64,000 bases of DNA from Clavaria fumosa. Lineage: Eukaryota; Basidiomycota; Agaricomycetes; Agaricales; Clavariaceae. Numbering within the stretch: the stretch's first letter is position 1; the number at the start of each line of letters is the position of its first letter. The notes beneath the pieces are model-generated. The model saw nothing but the letters and a program-made list of their open reading frames with translations. It did no database searches and was not told the DNA's origin. The stretch lies in contig OX637801.1 in the NCBI GenBank assembly GCA_951802425.1, forward strand, positions 620,001 through 684,000, read 5' to 3'. Made by a program: the position numbers and the translations under genes. Below are positions 11,336-24,800 of the stretch, piece after piece.

Positions 11336-11348
11336 TATGTCATATGCT
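11336..11348 (+). promoter_or_regulatory. Self-primer binding site of element B
   Basis: TATGTCATATGCT, one base after the LTR, is the perfect 13-nt reverse complement of 11047-11059. In the 3' LTR the matching segment begins at 49396, 32 nt after the start of TATATAA (49364). The proposed gag ATG (11337) lies inside this site. Confidence 0.65.
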
Positions 11349-12901
11349 CCGCCGCAGACGCCCCAACCCAACCCGCCGAGGATGCGCTTGAGGTCCCATG
11401 GGGACAAAACGGTACCGCCCCAGGCCCGCCATCCATACACACCTGACCAACAACCTTGCAAGGCCCTTCAGGTCCCCAGACCCTGGCCTCTGTGTCCACT
11501 TCGTTAGGGAGGATGCTCGGACCAGGTTTGGCTTCCTTGGGGAGCTCCAACCCCTTGGCCCCAGTACCCCCTTATCCTCCCGCTCCACCCACGATGCCTC
11601 CAAGCTCTACTCCGCTACCTCGACCCTCAGTCCCTGCTCTCAGGTTGAGATATACACTTACACTGGTACTACCCCCACTATCCCCCCTCACAACTAACTA
11701 CTCTGGAGTGCTACCAGCGCTTCCTTTCCCGATACCCGGTGTCAACCCACCATCCTCAGCACGAGGGTTGCGAAATCCGCTACCACCGCAGTTGCCGCCA
11801 CGACCTTTCGAGATTCTGGGGATTCCACAAGGAATTCCACTGGCAGTACCCCCCACAGTACCCATCGGAAATCCACCTGCCGGTCCGCCACACTACATCT
11901 ACTACCCGGCATCTGGAGACGATGGCCCCAAACTCAAGGAGCCCGACGTCTTCACAGGTAAGGACCCGGCATGGCTAACAATGTTCATCTCACAGTGCGT
12001 TATGTGGTTTCTGGGGAAGCCACGGAAATTCGCTACTGATCAGGATCACGTCCTATTTGCCACGTCGTACCTCCGAGACCAAGCAAGCACCTGGTGGATG
12101 CCATACCTCATCCAGCAACCGCCCCCCGTGATGTTGGACAATTGGGACAACTTCACTGCGGAATTATTCCTGGTATTCCTGGTATTCGGAAACCCCCACC
12201 TACACATGACTTCGAAGAGTGCACTGCATAATTTGAAGATGCCCGACAATTCCCGTGTCACGGAATACATTGTCACCTTCAATTCACATGTGCCCTACAC
12301 CGGATACAACGACGCCGCACTTGCCGAGGCCTTTTATCAGGGGCTCGCCAACTGCATCAAGGACCAGTTTCAATACACGAGTCGAGAGCAAGAGTTCACC
12401 GGACTCTGTCAACAAGCTTTGGCCTTTGACGAGTGGTACTGGCAATGTGAGGAAGAATGAGGCCCCTTTCCAATGTCCGTCCAATACGGAAAGCGACCTG
12501 GCGACTCATTGCGCAGAAATTTGTCAAACCCAACGAAAGACCACAATGCGAAACCCGCCAATAGCCAATCCTCGAACCGCCCCACACCCACTCCAGTAAC
12601 CACCCCCGTCACAACATCCGCTCTGGCCAAACCCGCTTCAACCCCTGTAGTGAAGCCGAAGGAGGGTGAGACGGAGAAATCTGCTCCTTGCGGACCACTC
12701 TCCGCTGAGGAGAAGGACTGCCGCTGGGCTGCTGGACTTTGCTTATATTGCGCGGGTCAAGGGCATTTCTCGAATACGTGCCCGTTGATCCCCGCTAATG
12801 GCAAATCCGCTGCCCATGCCACCCTCACGTTTACCACGACTGCAGCCGAGCCCTCGGCCAGCGACAAGTCGGGAAATGCTCCAGCGTCTCAAGGCATGTA
12901 G
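11337..12901 (+). pseudogene. gag: gag of element B
   Basis: ATG 11337 opens a Pro-rich N-terminus (MSYAPPQTPQPNPPRMRLRS) that shifts frame near 11465. The capsid part follows (DVFTGKDPAWLTMFISQC), then TGA 12458 at an expected Arg. The frame continues through a CCHC knuckle CLYCAGQGHFSNTC (near 12737; C-X2-C-X4-H-X4-C) to TAG 12899. Pol follows in the -1 frame, as in D. Confidence 0.85.
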
Positions 12902-12909
12902 GGAGATTC

Positions 12910-15900
12910 TTGAGCTGCGATATTGCTGTAGATACCAATGCCAATACTGATACCTGTACCATGGATGAACTCCCCTTATACGCTGTTCTGTCATCTATTT
13001 CTTCCACTGCTTTTTTGATTTCCATTGTTATTTCACAAATTAGCAATACCCCTGTACCCACACTTGTAGATTGTGGAGCTACCAAATGTTTCGTTTCACC
13101 CGACTTTGCACCTTTGAAATTCCGTTCAACACTATCCTGCCCTATACAACTTAGGCTATTTGACAGGTCTGTCGCAGGACTGATCACCCAAGCGACTGAC
13201 CAACAATTCTGCTTCAAGGATGGCACAATGCACACTGAACGTTTCTATGTTACCCAACTCCATTCAGATGCGAAGGTCATACTCGGACTTTTGTGGCTTT
13301 GGAAACACAACCTGGACATCGATTGGCCAACCCTTTCGATACAATTCCACAATTCCGATACCTGAATGCTGACGATGAAGCCCTTGCCTGCTGTGGCCAC
13401 CGATGTGGCAAGGCCTGCAGGGTCTCATGACCCAACCACAGATGAACTCAGGGTCCTGAAGGAGCTCGCTCCTAAGGACTGGTCAACACTGAGCTGAGGA
13501 CTACCCATGGGGACCACTGGAAATCCACCGTCAGAGTCGAACCCCACCGCGCCTGATAGCAATTCCGCTATGTTGGGAACTTTGAACTCCACTACATGGG
13601 ACTGGGGAAACCTACCCGAGGAGCCTTTGCCACTTTTTCCCGCTGTTGTTACTGCTGATAAAACTTTCCCCAACACGAATTTACAGAGGACAGGGCGCAG
13701 GAAAATTCTGCTGCCCCATTGCCCAAACCAACACCTATCAACATCCGAAGTTTGGATCCCGCCCACTTTGCCAACCATCTAGTGGGCGAGGATATAATTC
13801 TCCATGCTGTTTATCATTTTTTCCCTGCACCTGAAGACTTGCTCTGAGCTAATGCCACACTGACCAATTCTGAACCCCCAGAAGCAAGGGCGAACCTACT
13901 GCCACAATACATGGACTTTACTGACATCTTCTCTGAGGAAGAGGCCCGCACCCTTCCACCCCACCAAACTTACGACCATGTGATACAGCTCGAACCGGAC
14001 ACCAAAGCTCCTTGGGGTCCGCTGTACAACATGTCCAAGCTGGAATTAAAGGTTTTGCACGACTATATTGACGACATGCTCCAGAAGGGATTTATCTGTC
14101 CTTCCGAATCCCCTGCGGGGGCCCCTGTTGTATTTGCAAAAAAGAAGGACAGTTCACTCCATCTTTGTGTTGACTACCGAGGATTAAACAGGGTGACAAT
14201 CAAAAACCGCTACCCAATCCTGCTAATCAACAATATGCTCAACCGCTTATGGGGTGCACGGATCTACTCGAAAATCAACCTCCACGCCGGATACAACAAC
14301 ATCCGCATCAAGGACAGTGACGAGTGGAAAACCACCTTCTGCACCCAATACGGTGCCTTTGAGTACTTGGTAATGCCATTTGGGCTAACCAATGCTCCGG
14401 CAATGTTCCAGTGGTTCATGAATGACATCTTCGCCGACATGGTCGACTCCTTTGTGGTCATCTATCTCGACGATATTTTAATTTATTCTGACAACACGAC
14501 AGAGCATGAGGGTCATGTCCGCCACGTTCTACAGCAGCTCTGTGACAATCAACTTCATGCAAACCTGATGAAATCGAGTTTCCACCTCGATTCTGTGGAA
14601 TATTTGGGTTTTATTGTTTCTCCTAATGGAATTTCTATGGACTCTACAAAAATTGACACCATCCTAACCTGGCCATTGCCTACTAATGTTAAAGAAACAC
14701 AATCCTTCTTAGGTTTCGCAAATTTCTACTGACGATTCATCCACAGCTACTTGAGAATAACCCGACCGCTCAATAACCTCATGCAGAAAGGGCTCCACTT
14801 CGACTGGACGACGGATTGCCAAGTGGCATTCGACCGCTTAAAGTCAGCATTTACGTCCGCTCCGGTCCTTGCGCATTACGACCCGGAAAACCCCACTGTC
14901 GTAGAGACGGATGGGTCGGAATATGCCATAGCGGCAATCCTTTCTCAAATTGACTGGACGACTAACCTTCTCCACCCAATAGCCTTTCACTCACAATCCA
15001 TGTCCCATGTGGAATTAAACTATGACATTTATGACAAAGAACTCCTCGCCATCTACGAGGCCTTCCACCAATGGAGGCCCTATTTGGAGGGGGCTCGACA
15101 TTCGGTACTGGTGGTAACAGACCATAACAATTTGCAGTACTTTACGACCTCCAAACAACTTTCCCAACAGCAAGCCCACTGGTCGGAATTTCTCTCCAGC
15201 TTCGACTTTGTGATTAAATACCATCCGGGTCGCCTTAGGACTAAGCCTGACACACTCACCCACCGCTCAGACGTTTACCCTAAAGGGGAAGATAGGGCTT
15301 ACACCCAAGCTAACCCACAAAATTTCCAACCTTTGTTTAACCCTAGACAGGTCCTCACAGCAGTCACAATGGACCTGGTGGCAATGCACCACCGAATCCA
15401 GAACACACTAGCCTACGACTCTTACACCCAAGAACACCTCCAACGACTCGAAAACAATGCGGAAGTTAATTCCGACGAAGAGCCCTTCTCGCTCTCCAAC
15501 AACAAACTCCTACTCCGTGACAAGCGGATCTACATTCCCGACCATGACAACCTCCAACTCGAAATCCCATGCACCTACCATGACCATAAGCTCATCGGTC
15601 ACCCAGGGATCCGCAAAACGATTCAGCAGATCCACCGCCATTACATCTGGCCCAAAATCTGACAATTCGTTATGACCTACATCCAATTGTGCGCCGAATG
15701 CATGCGGACAAAGACAGTCTGACACAAGCCGTACGGACTAATGAAGTTTTTACCTATTCCACAATGCCCGTGGAGTTCCATTTCAATGGACTTCATTGAG
15801 GGATTACTGCAGTCTCTCAATTATGATTCAATTTTAGTTGTTGTGGACAGACTAACAAAATATGCAATCTTTGTAGAATGCTGCAAGACAGACAGTGCCA

Positions 15901-16844
15901 TGGAATTGGCCGCGCTGTGCTTAAAACATATCTTTGCCAAACACGGCGCACCCCACAACATAGTTTCCAACTGAGGGAAATTATTTGTTTCCAAATTCTG
16001 GTCCTCGCTATGTCATTTACTCGACATCAAAGTGAACCTCTTGACCACCTACCACCCTGAGACTGACGGACAGACTGAACGCATCAACCAGATCCTTGAA
16101 CAGTATATCCGCCTGTATGTTAACTACCAACAGGATGATGGGGTACCCCTTTTACCGCTTGCAGAATTCGTGTACAACAACACTCCGCACTCTGCAACCC
16201 AAGTAACGCCCTTCTTTGCGAATAAAGGGTACCACCCCAGGTTTGAGATCAGGATCGATGACATTAGCTCTTACACAGCTCAACAACATGCGGACAACCT
16301 CACTGCCCTTCACAACTACCTGAAGGAGCAGCTCTGCGTCGCAATTGATCAATACGCCCGGGCTACGGAGCACTGCCGAATTCTGCCTCCAGATTTCCGC
16401 ATCAGCTCCAAGGTCTGGCTGGATGTGCGTAACATTAAAACGAAGCACCCATCCAAAAAGCTCAACTCCAAGTATGTTGGACCACTCACGATTTCACAGA
16501 AAATCTCTGACCACACATACTGACTCGAACTACCCCTGGCCATGAAGGCGTTACATGACGTCTTCCTGGTCAAATTACTCCAACTGCACGTCGAGAACGA
16601 AATTCCACACTGCCAGCAGCCTCCTCTGCCCCCAGTCAAAGTTGATGGCAAAGTTGAGCACAAGGTATCGGCTGTCCTGGATAGTCATTTCCACTGCAAG
16701 AAACTTCAATATCTTGTGGAATGGGTCAGCTATGAAGGGACAATGGAACACCGCACCTGGCAACCCACCAAGAACCTCGAGCACACCACGGAATACGTTC
16801 GGGATTTCCACCAACGTTATCCACACAAACCCCGCCCCGTTTAA
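12910..16844 (+). pseudogene. pol: pol of element B: protease, RT, RNase H, integrase, chromodomain
   Basis: Retropepsin with the variant motif LVDCGATKCF (near 13065) and ILGLLWLWKHN. A poorly conserved linker (13366-13910) leads to the RT with YLDDILIYSDN (near 14464), RNase H (VETDGSEYAIAAILS; YDKELLAIYEAF), integrase zinc region HDHKLIGHPGIRKT, core SSISMDFIEG and TYHPETDGQTERINQ, and a chromodomain (YLVEWVSYEG to 16830). In the frame of 13911-16844 there are five TGA stops (14730, 15660, 15720, 15972, 16521), all where Arg is expected. The integrase SDRG motif has become SN-stop-G, so the second catalytic Asp is lost as well. Confidence 0.92.
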
Positions 16845-17239
16845 TGAGCCTACATATGCAATTTACTTCTTTTACTCACTTACTTATGTTCCTTTTCCTC
16901 ATTTCCGATACAACACACTATACAAATCAAAAAATCAAAAAAAAACGTTAAAGACATCCTACAGAATACCCGCACAAATTCCACATACTCCACTTTGTTA
17001 AAAAACTTCGAAACTCAACTACTATTTCAAAAGAAACACCACTTTCCACCTCTTGTATGCACTATCATTCATTTCCACTTCACCCTTCATCTCTCTGTTT
17101 GCTTTGTTTTAATCTCACTCCTTGTGGTTTTCACCTTTCGTTGCATGAGACAAGTTTTTTCACAAAAATTTTATGTACATACAAAATTATATATATATAC
17201 AGCAGCCAACAGGGAGGAGAGAGAGAGAAAAAAGGAAAC
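16845..17239. other. Gap between convergent pol and antisense gene of element B
   Basis: 395 bp of T/A-rich sequence with no gene. The 3' ends of B pol (+) and of the antisense gene (-) face each other across it, so it probably holds the terminators of both transcripts. A run ggagagagagagaaaaaagg lies near 17214-17236. Confidence 0.5.
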
Positions 17240-18070
17240 CTAGTCCGATGCATTGTACTCCCGCTCCTCGATCGCCCGCTTCATGTCCCCGAAGGCATCG
17301 TTCAGCTGGGCAAACCCGCGCATGAGTGTCATGCACGCCAACTGTATCGACTGCAGGCTCTCGGTGAGGCGGAGATCGTCCGCCTCACTGGGCAGGAACC
17401 GCTGCCGTCGCCTCTGCGCCTTCCATTGCTGTGCGGTCTGCGGGGCCGGGGGTATGACCACCACTGGCCGCCGCACCCGACGGGGCCCTCATGCCCGCTT
17501 CCGACCCCGCTTGAGCAACTTGCCGCCCAGCATGTTGCACAACCGTTTTTGTCACACGCACCGGTCGCACGACGTCTCTGCGACCCCGATGCACCGTACA
17601 CTCGTGAACGCACACCATACGCTCGTGAACGCGCACTGTACGCTCGCGAATGCACAGCGTTCACAGAGGGGGTCCCGCAAGACCAACACCTTATCCTACA
17701 AAATATTACGTTAGACCTTTTTCTCTTGATTAAAATTACTTACCTTTCTGTCCACCAATGTCTGCCCTCCCCGCTGCATGCATGTCTCAAGGAATCCGAG
17801 GCGGGTGTACTGATAGCCCTCAGCGTCGACTTCCTCGATCTCCGCATCGCCCGCATCGTGCGCCGATGCGTCTTGTTGTCATCAGACGTCCTCGCTTCGC
17901 CTGCGCTCCTCCGATGTAGGAACGCAGGCAGCCGCCGCCGCCTCAGCCACCGCTGCTGCCTCCTCCTCCTCGCGCTGCATGTTCCACTCGTGCTCCTCTT
18001 CCCTCTGTGCTTCCTCTGCTTCCTCCTCTTGGCACGCCCACTCTACCTCCACTGCCCATTCCGCACATGC
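17240..18070 (-). pseudogene. Antisense gene of element B, 3' exons: coiled coil plus Zn2Cys6-like cluster
   Basis: On the minus strand an Ala/Glu-rich coiled coil (18070-17882) leads to YQYTRLGFLETCMQRGGQTL, a 48-nt intron (17743-17696, GTAAGT...TTTTGTAG), and then a cysteine cluster at 17665-17537. Its spacing is C-X2-C-X6-C, two inserted X6-C units, then X7-C-X2-C-X6-C. Without the two units this equals the cluster of element C and fits the Gal4-type pattern. A basic stretch (QWKAQRRRQRFLP) and an amphipathic C-terminus end at the stop codon 17242-17240. Four in-frame stops, including one in the cluster (CV-stop-QKRLC, Arg expected), make it a pseudogene. The gene converges on pol of the same element. 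Confidence 0.72.
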
Positions 18071-18964
18071 TGTAAGGATAATATGTGGTTTAAACATGGA
18101 AACATGACAGATAACGACTATTCGGATATTTTGGGATCCAAGGCAATTACGTCCGATACGATCCGATAATGATCCGACACCGTCTGATAACATCCGATAA
18201 ATATCTGATATTGGACTCTCCGGTCTCCGATCCCCCATGATGATCACAGCCCGCAGGTCACACACACCGCCTACACCTATCTATTTCATCACTCCAGCAT
18301 GATCAGTGCTCGACATACTCACTATTTCATTCCCCTTCCTCTATTTCATATACCATGCTGTAAAATTTTATATTGTGATCCCTTTCAACCATCCAATCAT
18401 TTAAGCATTTCAAACCCTTTGCAGTACCTTGCCCATTGTTCCCAGTACCCCTTTGCTGTACCAGCCACACTTTCCTTCATTTTACGAGCAGTCTGGACAT
18501 GTGCTAGTCATCGGACATTTCATCCCTCCAAACCGCATGATTCCTTTATGAATTAAGACCCCTATATGACCCTTTACACAATGTAGCTTCTGGAGATTTC
18601 TGCAGATCCAGATTTGCTGTACTTAGAAAAATGTATATAAGTATGTACCAGACTCTATGGAAATCCAGCTTTCTGGACCCCTCTCTCTCTTGGAGATTTC
18701 CCCTAAGTTCACCTGTCGTCGCAACCTTCGATTTGTTGGCCTCCGCCATTGCCGGCCCTTCGTCTTATCACACCCCCTTTTATCGGGTTATATCGGACCC
18801 AACGCCGGATATTCCGGGCATTGTACATTTCTATTCCTTGCTCAATTTAAACTCATACTCCACATCCTCAAGGGTATTTGGTGAACCTTAAATGCCTTAC
18901 AGGAACCCCTGAAGAACCTGACTGCAAGCAAGCAGTTGCAGCAAGAACCATACCACCCATTACA
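18071..18964 (+). repeat. Solo LTR of family C, inserted in the antisense gene of B
   Basis: An 894-bp TGTAAGGATAATATG...TTACA segment that aligns along its length with the C LTR at 19065-19954 and carries the same TATA box (tgtatataag near 18631). Flanks are atgc (18067-18070) and acgc (18965-18968), a candidate 4-bp duplication with one CpG-type change. No internal region is present. Confidence 0.85.
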
Positions 18965-19064
18965 ACGCGTCGTCGACCTTCTTCAGAAAATCGGAAGTGT
19001 CGACGATTGCCCGCTCCGCCACCTCCAGCTGCCCCTTGGACTCGATGATGTCTCCCTCCGCCGC
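18965..19064 (-). pseudogene. Antisense gene of element B, middle exon fragment
   Basis: 100 bp between two family C LTRs. On the minus strand it reads GDIIESKGQLEVAERAIVDT followed by SDFLKKVDDA without a stop, and links the 5' exon at 48670-48939 to the coiled-coil part at 18070. The proposed splice acceptor (ttgccgcag) lies at the C insertion point, at 48584. Confidence 0.6.
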
Positions 19065-19954
19065 TGTAAGGATAATATGCGGTTTAGACAAGGAAACATC
19101 ACACATACCGACTATCTGGATATTCTGGGATCCAAGGCAATTGCGTCCAATACAATCCGATAACATCCGATAAATATCCGATATCGGACTCTCTGGTCTC
19201 CAATCCCCCATGACGATCACAGCCCGCAGGTCACACACACCGCCCACGCCTTTCTATTTCATCACTCCAGCATGGTCAGCGCTCAACATACTCACTATTC
19301 CATTCCCATTCCCTTATTTCATATACCATGCTGTAAATTTCATATTGTGATCCCTTTCAACCATTCAATCATTTAAACGTTTCAACCCTTTTTGCAGTAC
19401 TTTGCCCATTGTTCCTAGTACCCCTTTGCTGTACCAGCCACACTTTCCTTCAGTTTACAAGCGGTCCGGACATTTGCTAGTTATCGGACATTTCATTCCT
19501 CCGAACCGCATGATTCCTTTATGAATTAAGACCCCTATATGACCTTATACATGATGTCACATTGCCCTCTGTAGCCTCCGGACATTTCTGTAGAACTGGA
19601 TTTGCTGTACTCAGAAAAATGTATATAAGTACATACCAGACTCTATGGAAAGGCAGTTTTTCCGACTGTCATCATCTTACTTTGACATTAAAAAAGACTC
19701 ACCCTTTGTCGTATCTCTCGATTTGCTGGCCTTCATCATCACTGGCCCTGCGAACCTTCAATCTGGACATCGCATTCTATCGGACTCCGCACCAGACACT
19801 TCGGACAAACGTATATTCTCACTTTCTAAATTTCTTACACTCAACCTCTATATCCTCTGAGGTTCTGTTTAGTGTCCCTGTTGTGTAACAAGACCCCCTG
19901 AAGAACCTGGCCGCAAACACCTAGTTGCAGCCAACACCCGTTCAGCCTACTACA
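19065..19954 (+). repeat. 5' LTR of element C
   Basis: TGTAAGGATAATATG...CCTACTACA, 890 bp. A TATA box (gtatataagt) lies at 19621-19630. Confidence 0.88.
19621..19630 (+). promoter_or_regulatory. TATA box in the 5' LTR of C
   Basis: GTATATAAGT, conserved in the solo LTR and the 3' LTR of the same family. Confidence 0.55.
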
Positions 19955-19957
19955 ATT

Positions 19958-19976
19958 CTGGAGCCCACCGCGAGGG
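19958..19976 (+). promoter_or_regulatory. Probable tRNA primer binding site of element C
   Basis: TGGAGCCCACCGCGAGGG begins a few bases after the LTR. TGG pairs with the CCA end of a tRNA, and the following GC-rich stretch could be an acceptor stem. I cannot name the tRNA. No self-complementary segment was found in the C LTR, in contrast to A, B and D. Confidence 0.45.
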
Positions 19977-19986
19977 GGTCGTAACA

Positions 19987-21823
19987 ATGTCTTCACTACA
20001 GCCTTCGAGGATTCCCAGAGGCTCCTCTGCTTTCCAGCCTCGACGCTCCGAACGCCTGAGAACTCGAAACCCCAATCCGATTACACAACCACCACATTCC
20101 GGACCTCCTGGAGAAGTAATTGAAACTTCCCACTTTCTTCCATCGGACATTCCCAGTATTTCATCCATTGTTTACTCCCACACAAGCTTCGCCACCCCGG
20201 TTACCTCATCACCACAGATCTTTGAAGAACCACACTCACTGCTCACACCACTACCCCTTGAACTGAACACCTTACAATTTCCAACTGATGAACCACAGAA
20301 TCCTCTCGACGCCGCACAAGAACTTCCTCACGCAGCAATACCAATGGCCAACCAACCGAGATATCCGCTTCGTGGTGCCCACGGAGCCCCTGCCTTTGAC
20401 GGAGTACCAACCCATCTCAACCGGTACTTCGAGGATATTGACATCGTACTCACTGGCATTAATCCAGACGTTCCGGAGACCGATTTAATTCGGTATGCGA
20501 AGCATTACCTCGATACCGACACATGTCTTCTTTGGGAGACTCTCACACCCGACCCACACCCGGAATGGACTTGGGATACCTTCAAAGCAGCTGTCCAATG
20601 CCTTTATCCAGGTTCCGATGGTGGCCGTTTGTTTTCTGTTGCCGATCTGGACCGTTTCATATCAGACTCAGCCCAAAAAGGAGTTTACACGTGCGCAGAA
20701 CACGGAGAGTACTACCGGGACTTTCTTCGGATCACCTCGCATCTGATCAGTTCACAACGTATGTCCAACAATGATAGGAACCGGCTTTACATCCTCGGGT
20801 TTGGGGATCATACAAGGCGCCGGATCGAGAGCCGGCTTGCTATCATACTTCCGAATCACCATCCGGAGGATCCATACCCCATGAATGAGGTACACGCCGC
20901 AGCTGAATTCCTACTTTTCTCAACGTCCCCGCATTCCGTGACAACCGCTCAATTGTCCGGATCCATCCGCTTTGCATCTGCAGCCCCTGGGAGGGAACCG
21001 AAACCAGTGGTCAAAAAGGAAGAGCTTGACATGTCCGCAGCCTTAGCGACATTTGCTTCTACAATGGCTTGCTTGGAATCAATTTTATCAGCTCAGTCCC
21101 TTGAACCAGCAAAACGTTCCGCTGCCCAGACCATGAATTCCCCTACAAATCAGACGTGTAATTTCTGTTCGGAACCAGGTCATTTCGTTAACGCCTGTCC
21201 GAAAGCCCTCGAATACATCAAGTCCGGCAAATGCATTTGGAACACTGAGGGCAGGATTTGCCTGCCTTCCGGATGATATTTGCCAGGCACTATTGCAGGG
21301 AACAATCTATCTGAGCACTTCGACAAGTACTACGCCACCTACCAATCCCAGAATATGCAACCGGCGACAACCGTGGTATTTGAAGCACAGCCGATCGGAC
21401 CATCCGCTCACCCCCCGGACATGGAAGATGAATCGGGCGAGGAAGATAACGAGAGGACCGCGTTGGAAAACATGGTCTGCACCTTTGCAAACGATGTGGC
21501 GAAGAAAGTAGATAAGGGCAAAAGGAAAGCGCCCACACCCAGGAATAATGATCCCCAACCGTCTAGGTTACCGACCCCGCCCGCCATTGTTATTACACTG
21601 CCCCAGGTCACTCGCCCATCAAAGCCGGAAAGAATTGAACGACCCGACGTCCAATATCATTACCAAGCTCCAATTGAAAATCCGGTCACCGTTCAACAAG
21701 TTTTCGATCACGCACTCGACATTCCTGTCCGTGTGACACCTCGTGAGCTACTCACCATTTCCGGACATATCCACAAAAAGATGAAGGATATGGTTACCGC
21801 CCACTGCGTCCGTCATACAAGAT
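19987..21823 (+). pseudogene. gag: gag of element C
   Basis: ATG 19987 starts a basic N-terminus (MSSLQPSRIPRGSSAFQPRR). The capsid region follows (RYFEDIDIVLTGINPDVPET), then a CCHC knuckle CNFCSEPGHFVNAC (near 21160). TGA 21274 interrupts at an expected Arg and the frame runs on through an acidic linker to about 21820, where the frame changes to the protease. Confidence 0.85.
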
Positions 21824-24800
21824 ATGCTCTACACAAACATTACGGCCCCGGACACCTCCGACCTTGTTGTAGCTGTCGATGCCGCTCCGCTCCGCATCAT
21901 TGAAGGCATATTGGATAGCCAGATCGCCGGGGAATGCCTTCTCGACCAGGGAAGTTCTATTGTAGCAATGTGGAGAGATGTTTGGGAAAAACTCGGCAAC
22001 CCACTACACTCCGAAACCGTCATTCACATGGAATCCTCTCATGGCACCATCGCTCCGACGCTCGGACTCATCAAAAATTTCCCTCTACAGATCGGTCCGT
22101 GCACATTCCATGTTCAAATGCAAGTGGCAGACACGTTGCCCTGCGAGGTTCTTGTCGGACGACCATTCTTTATGTTAACTGGCTCCCAGACAATTGACCA
22201 TCCCCATGGGGCCCAGGACCTTATTCTAAACGATCCGAACACAGGAGAGCGCATCACAGTGCCAACAAAAGAGCGAATCCCGATCCGCAAAACCTTGAAG
22301 AACAAGAAACCGCACCCAGATTTTTGAGAGCTGGAGCCTCGAATATCCGCAAATCAATGGACTCATCTCTGATTAATGTGGGCACGAAAACTATACCCAA
22401 ATACGAGACTCCAGCCATTCCCCCTACTTCCGTTCACAATTCCTCATCCTCTTCCTTTGTAAATCTAGTTCCTCTCGATCCCCTTCCTTGTATCAGTATC
22501 TCGAACATTTCTCTCGATTCCGTTGATCCCCCAGTCACTATCGGATGTGATCAGTCGCATCCGAATATCGCATACCCTCTGTACAGCAATCCTCCCGAAA
22601 TAAATTCCCCATCCACGGACCCCGTTTTACTGGTTTATTTGGGAAAGAAATATAAGAAAGTCGTGAACCGCATCAATCCAATCAAAGCAACAGTACCCGA
22701 AGAATTTCGGATTGTCCAACGACAGCATCCAGACCCACTAGCCAACATACCGACACTTCCAACACACCCACCCGATTTCACCCCTGGTCTCCGATATACT
22801 CAAGACCAGAAAGACACGCATAACGCAAACCCCACTGGATTTTTATGGCCGGACGAAGAAAAACTTGTTCACTATCTTATTAAAGCCCAGGAAGATGCCT
22901 TCGCTTGGACGGAGACCGAAAAAGGACGATTCGACGCAAAATACTTTGATCTGATTATTATCCCAACAGTCGAACATGTTCCTTGGATCTTCAAAAATAT
23001 ACCGATTCCTCCCAGCATCTACGACGAAGTCCTGAAGGTTATCCGAGGCAAGATAGCGGCCGGAGTCTACGAAGAGTCCAACTCCTCCTATCGGTCCCAG
23101 TGGTTTTGCATGTTAAAGAAGGACGAAAAGTCTCTCCGACTCGTACATAACCTCCAGCCATTGAACAAAGTCACAATCGGCGACTCCGCAGTTCCCCCAA
23201 TAATGGAAGTTTTTGCGGAATCATTCGCCGGACATGGATGCTACGGAACTCTCGATTTATTCGTCTCCTTCGATCAACGGTCTCTCGACAAGCGAAGCCA
23301 AGACCTTACCACATTTCAAACCCCTCTCGGAGCCAAACGGCTCACTTGCGTCCCGATGGGATACACCAACGCGACGCAGATTATGCATGGAGACATCACG
23401 CATATACTACAAGACGAAATTCCACACGTAACCATCCCATTCGTAGACGATGTGGCGATCAAGGGCCCAGAAACCCGATACGAGCTTCCGGACGGCACCT
23501 ACGAGATGATTCCGGAGAATCCGCAAATACGGCGGTTTGTTTGGGAACATTTGAATAATGTCAACCAGGTGCTCCAATGAATCAAGAAAGTCGGAGGAAC
23601 CTTTAATGGCAAGAAAACGACAATCTGCACACCCGAAGCAATTGTTACCGGACACACATGCACATATGAAGGGCGAATTCCAGATGCTTCCAATGTTCAG
23701 CGTATCCGGGACTGGCCTCCATGCGAAACACTCACAGATGTCCGATCATTTTTAGGTGTTTGCGGACTGCTCCGGATGTTCATTAAAAACTACGCCGTAC
23801 TTGCCCGACCACTCGTCAGACTAACTCGTAAGGACGTTCCATTCAAATTTGAAGAAGAAGAGCAAAATTTGATGGACCAACTCAAAAATGCTATAGCCAA
23901 CTCATCCGCCATTCGACTGATCAATTACCATTGGGAACGGCCTGTGATCATGGCCATTGACTCATCCAACATCGCCATTGGCTTTGCGCTATTTCAAATT
24001 GGAGAAGATGGAGTCTGGTACCCATCTAGATTCAGTTCGATTACCTGGAACGAGCGCAAGGCCCGATACTCCCAAGCAAAAATCGAATTATACAGACTCT
24101 TCCGTGCCCTTCGGTCGTACCAGATATACCTTATCGGTCTTCCGAAATTCACCATCAAAATGGACGCGAAATTTATTAAGGGTATGCTAAACAATCCGGA
24201 TATTCAACCAAACGCCGCCATGAATCGATGGATTGCCGGTATACTGCTTTTCGATTTCGACCTTGTTCACATCCCCGCAGATAAACATACCAGAGCTGAT
24301 GGATTATCACACCGACATGCCGGACATGGTGAGGAAGACACTGAGTCCGAAGATCATGAAGAGTGGATCGATCGGAGCTACGTGTTCGCTATGGAATACA
24401 TGAATCGAACACCGAAATCTCACTACCCATCCGATGCACCCCCCCCCCGGTCTCGCTCATACTGGCTTCCAACTTCCCACAGGATCGATGCTACTCAACT
24501 CGATGGTACCATCCGATGATCCACCAGCCCCCAATAAATCCTCCGCCATTCTTATCCCCTGGTCAGACGCAGGCAAGAAAAGAGAAGACCATATCCGCAA
24601 AATTGAATCTTTCCTTCGAAACCCAATCCGTCCACCCGGCATCGACGCAAACCAGTTCCGACGATTAGTCCACTCCGCATCTGAGTTCTTCATCCTTGAT
24701 GACAAGCTATGGCGTCGCCAACCTAATGGATGCCACCAGGTAGTACCTCCGGACCACAAACGGCTCGCAATTATCATAGAGGCACACAATTCACTCAGCC

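Noticed and set aside
13507..13834. Separate ORFs between protease and RT in B
   Set aside because: They lie in the poorly conserved linker of pol and have no recognisable motif.
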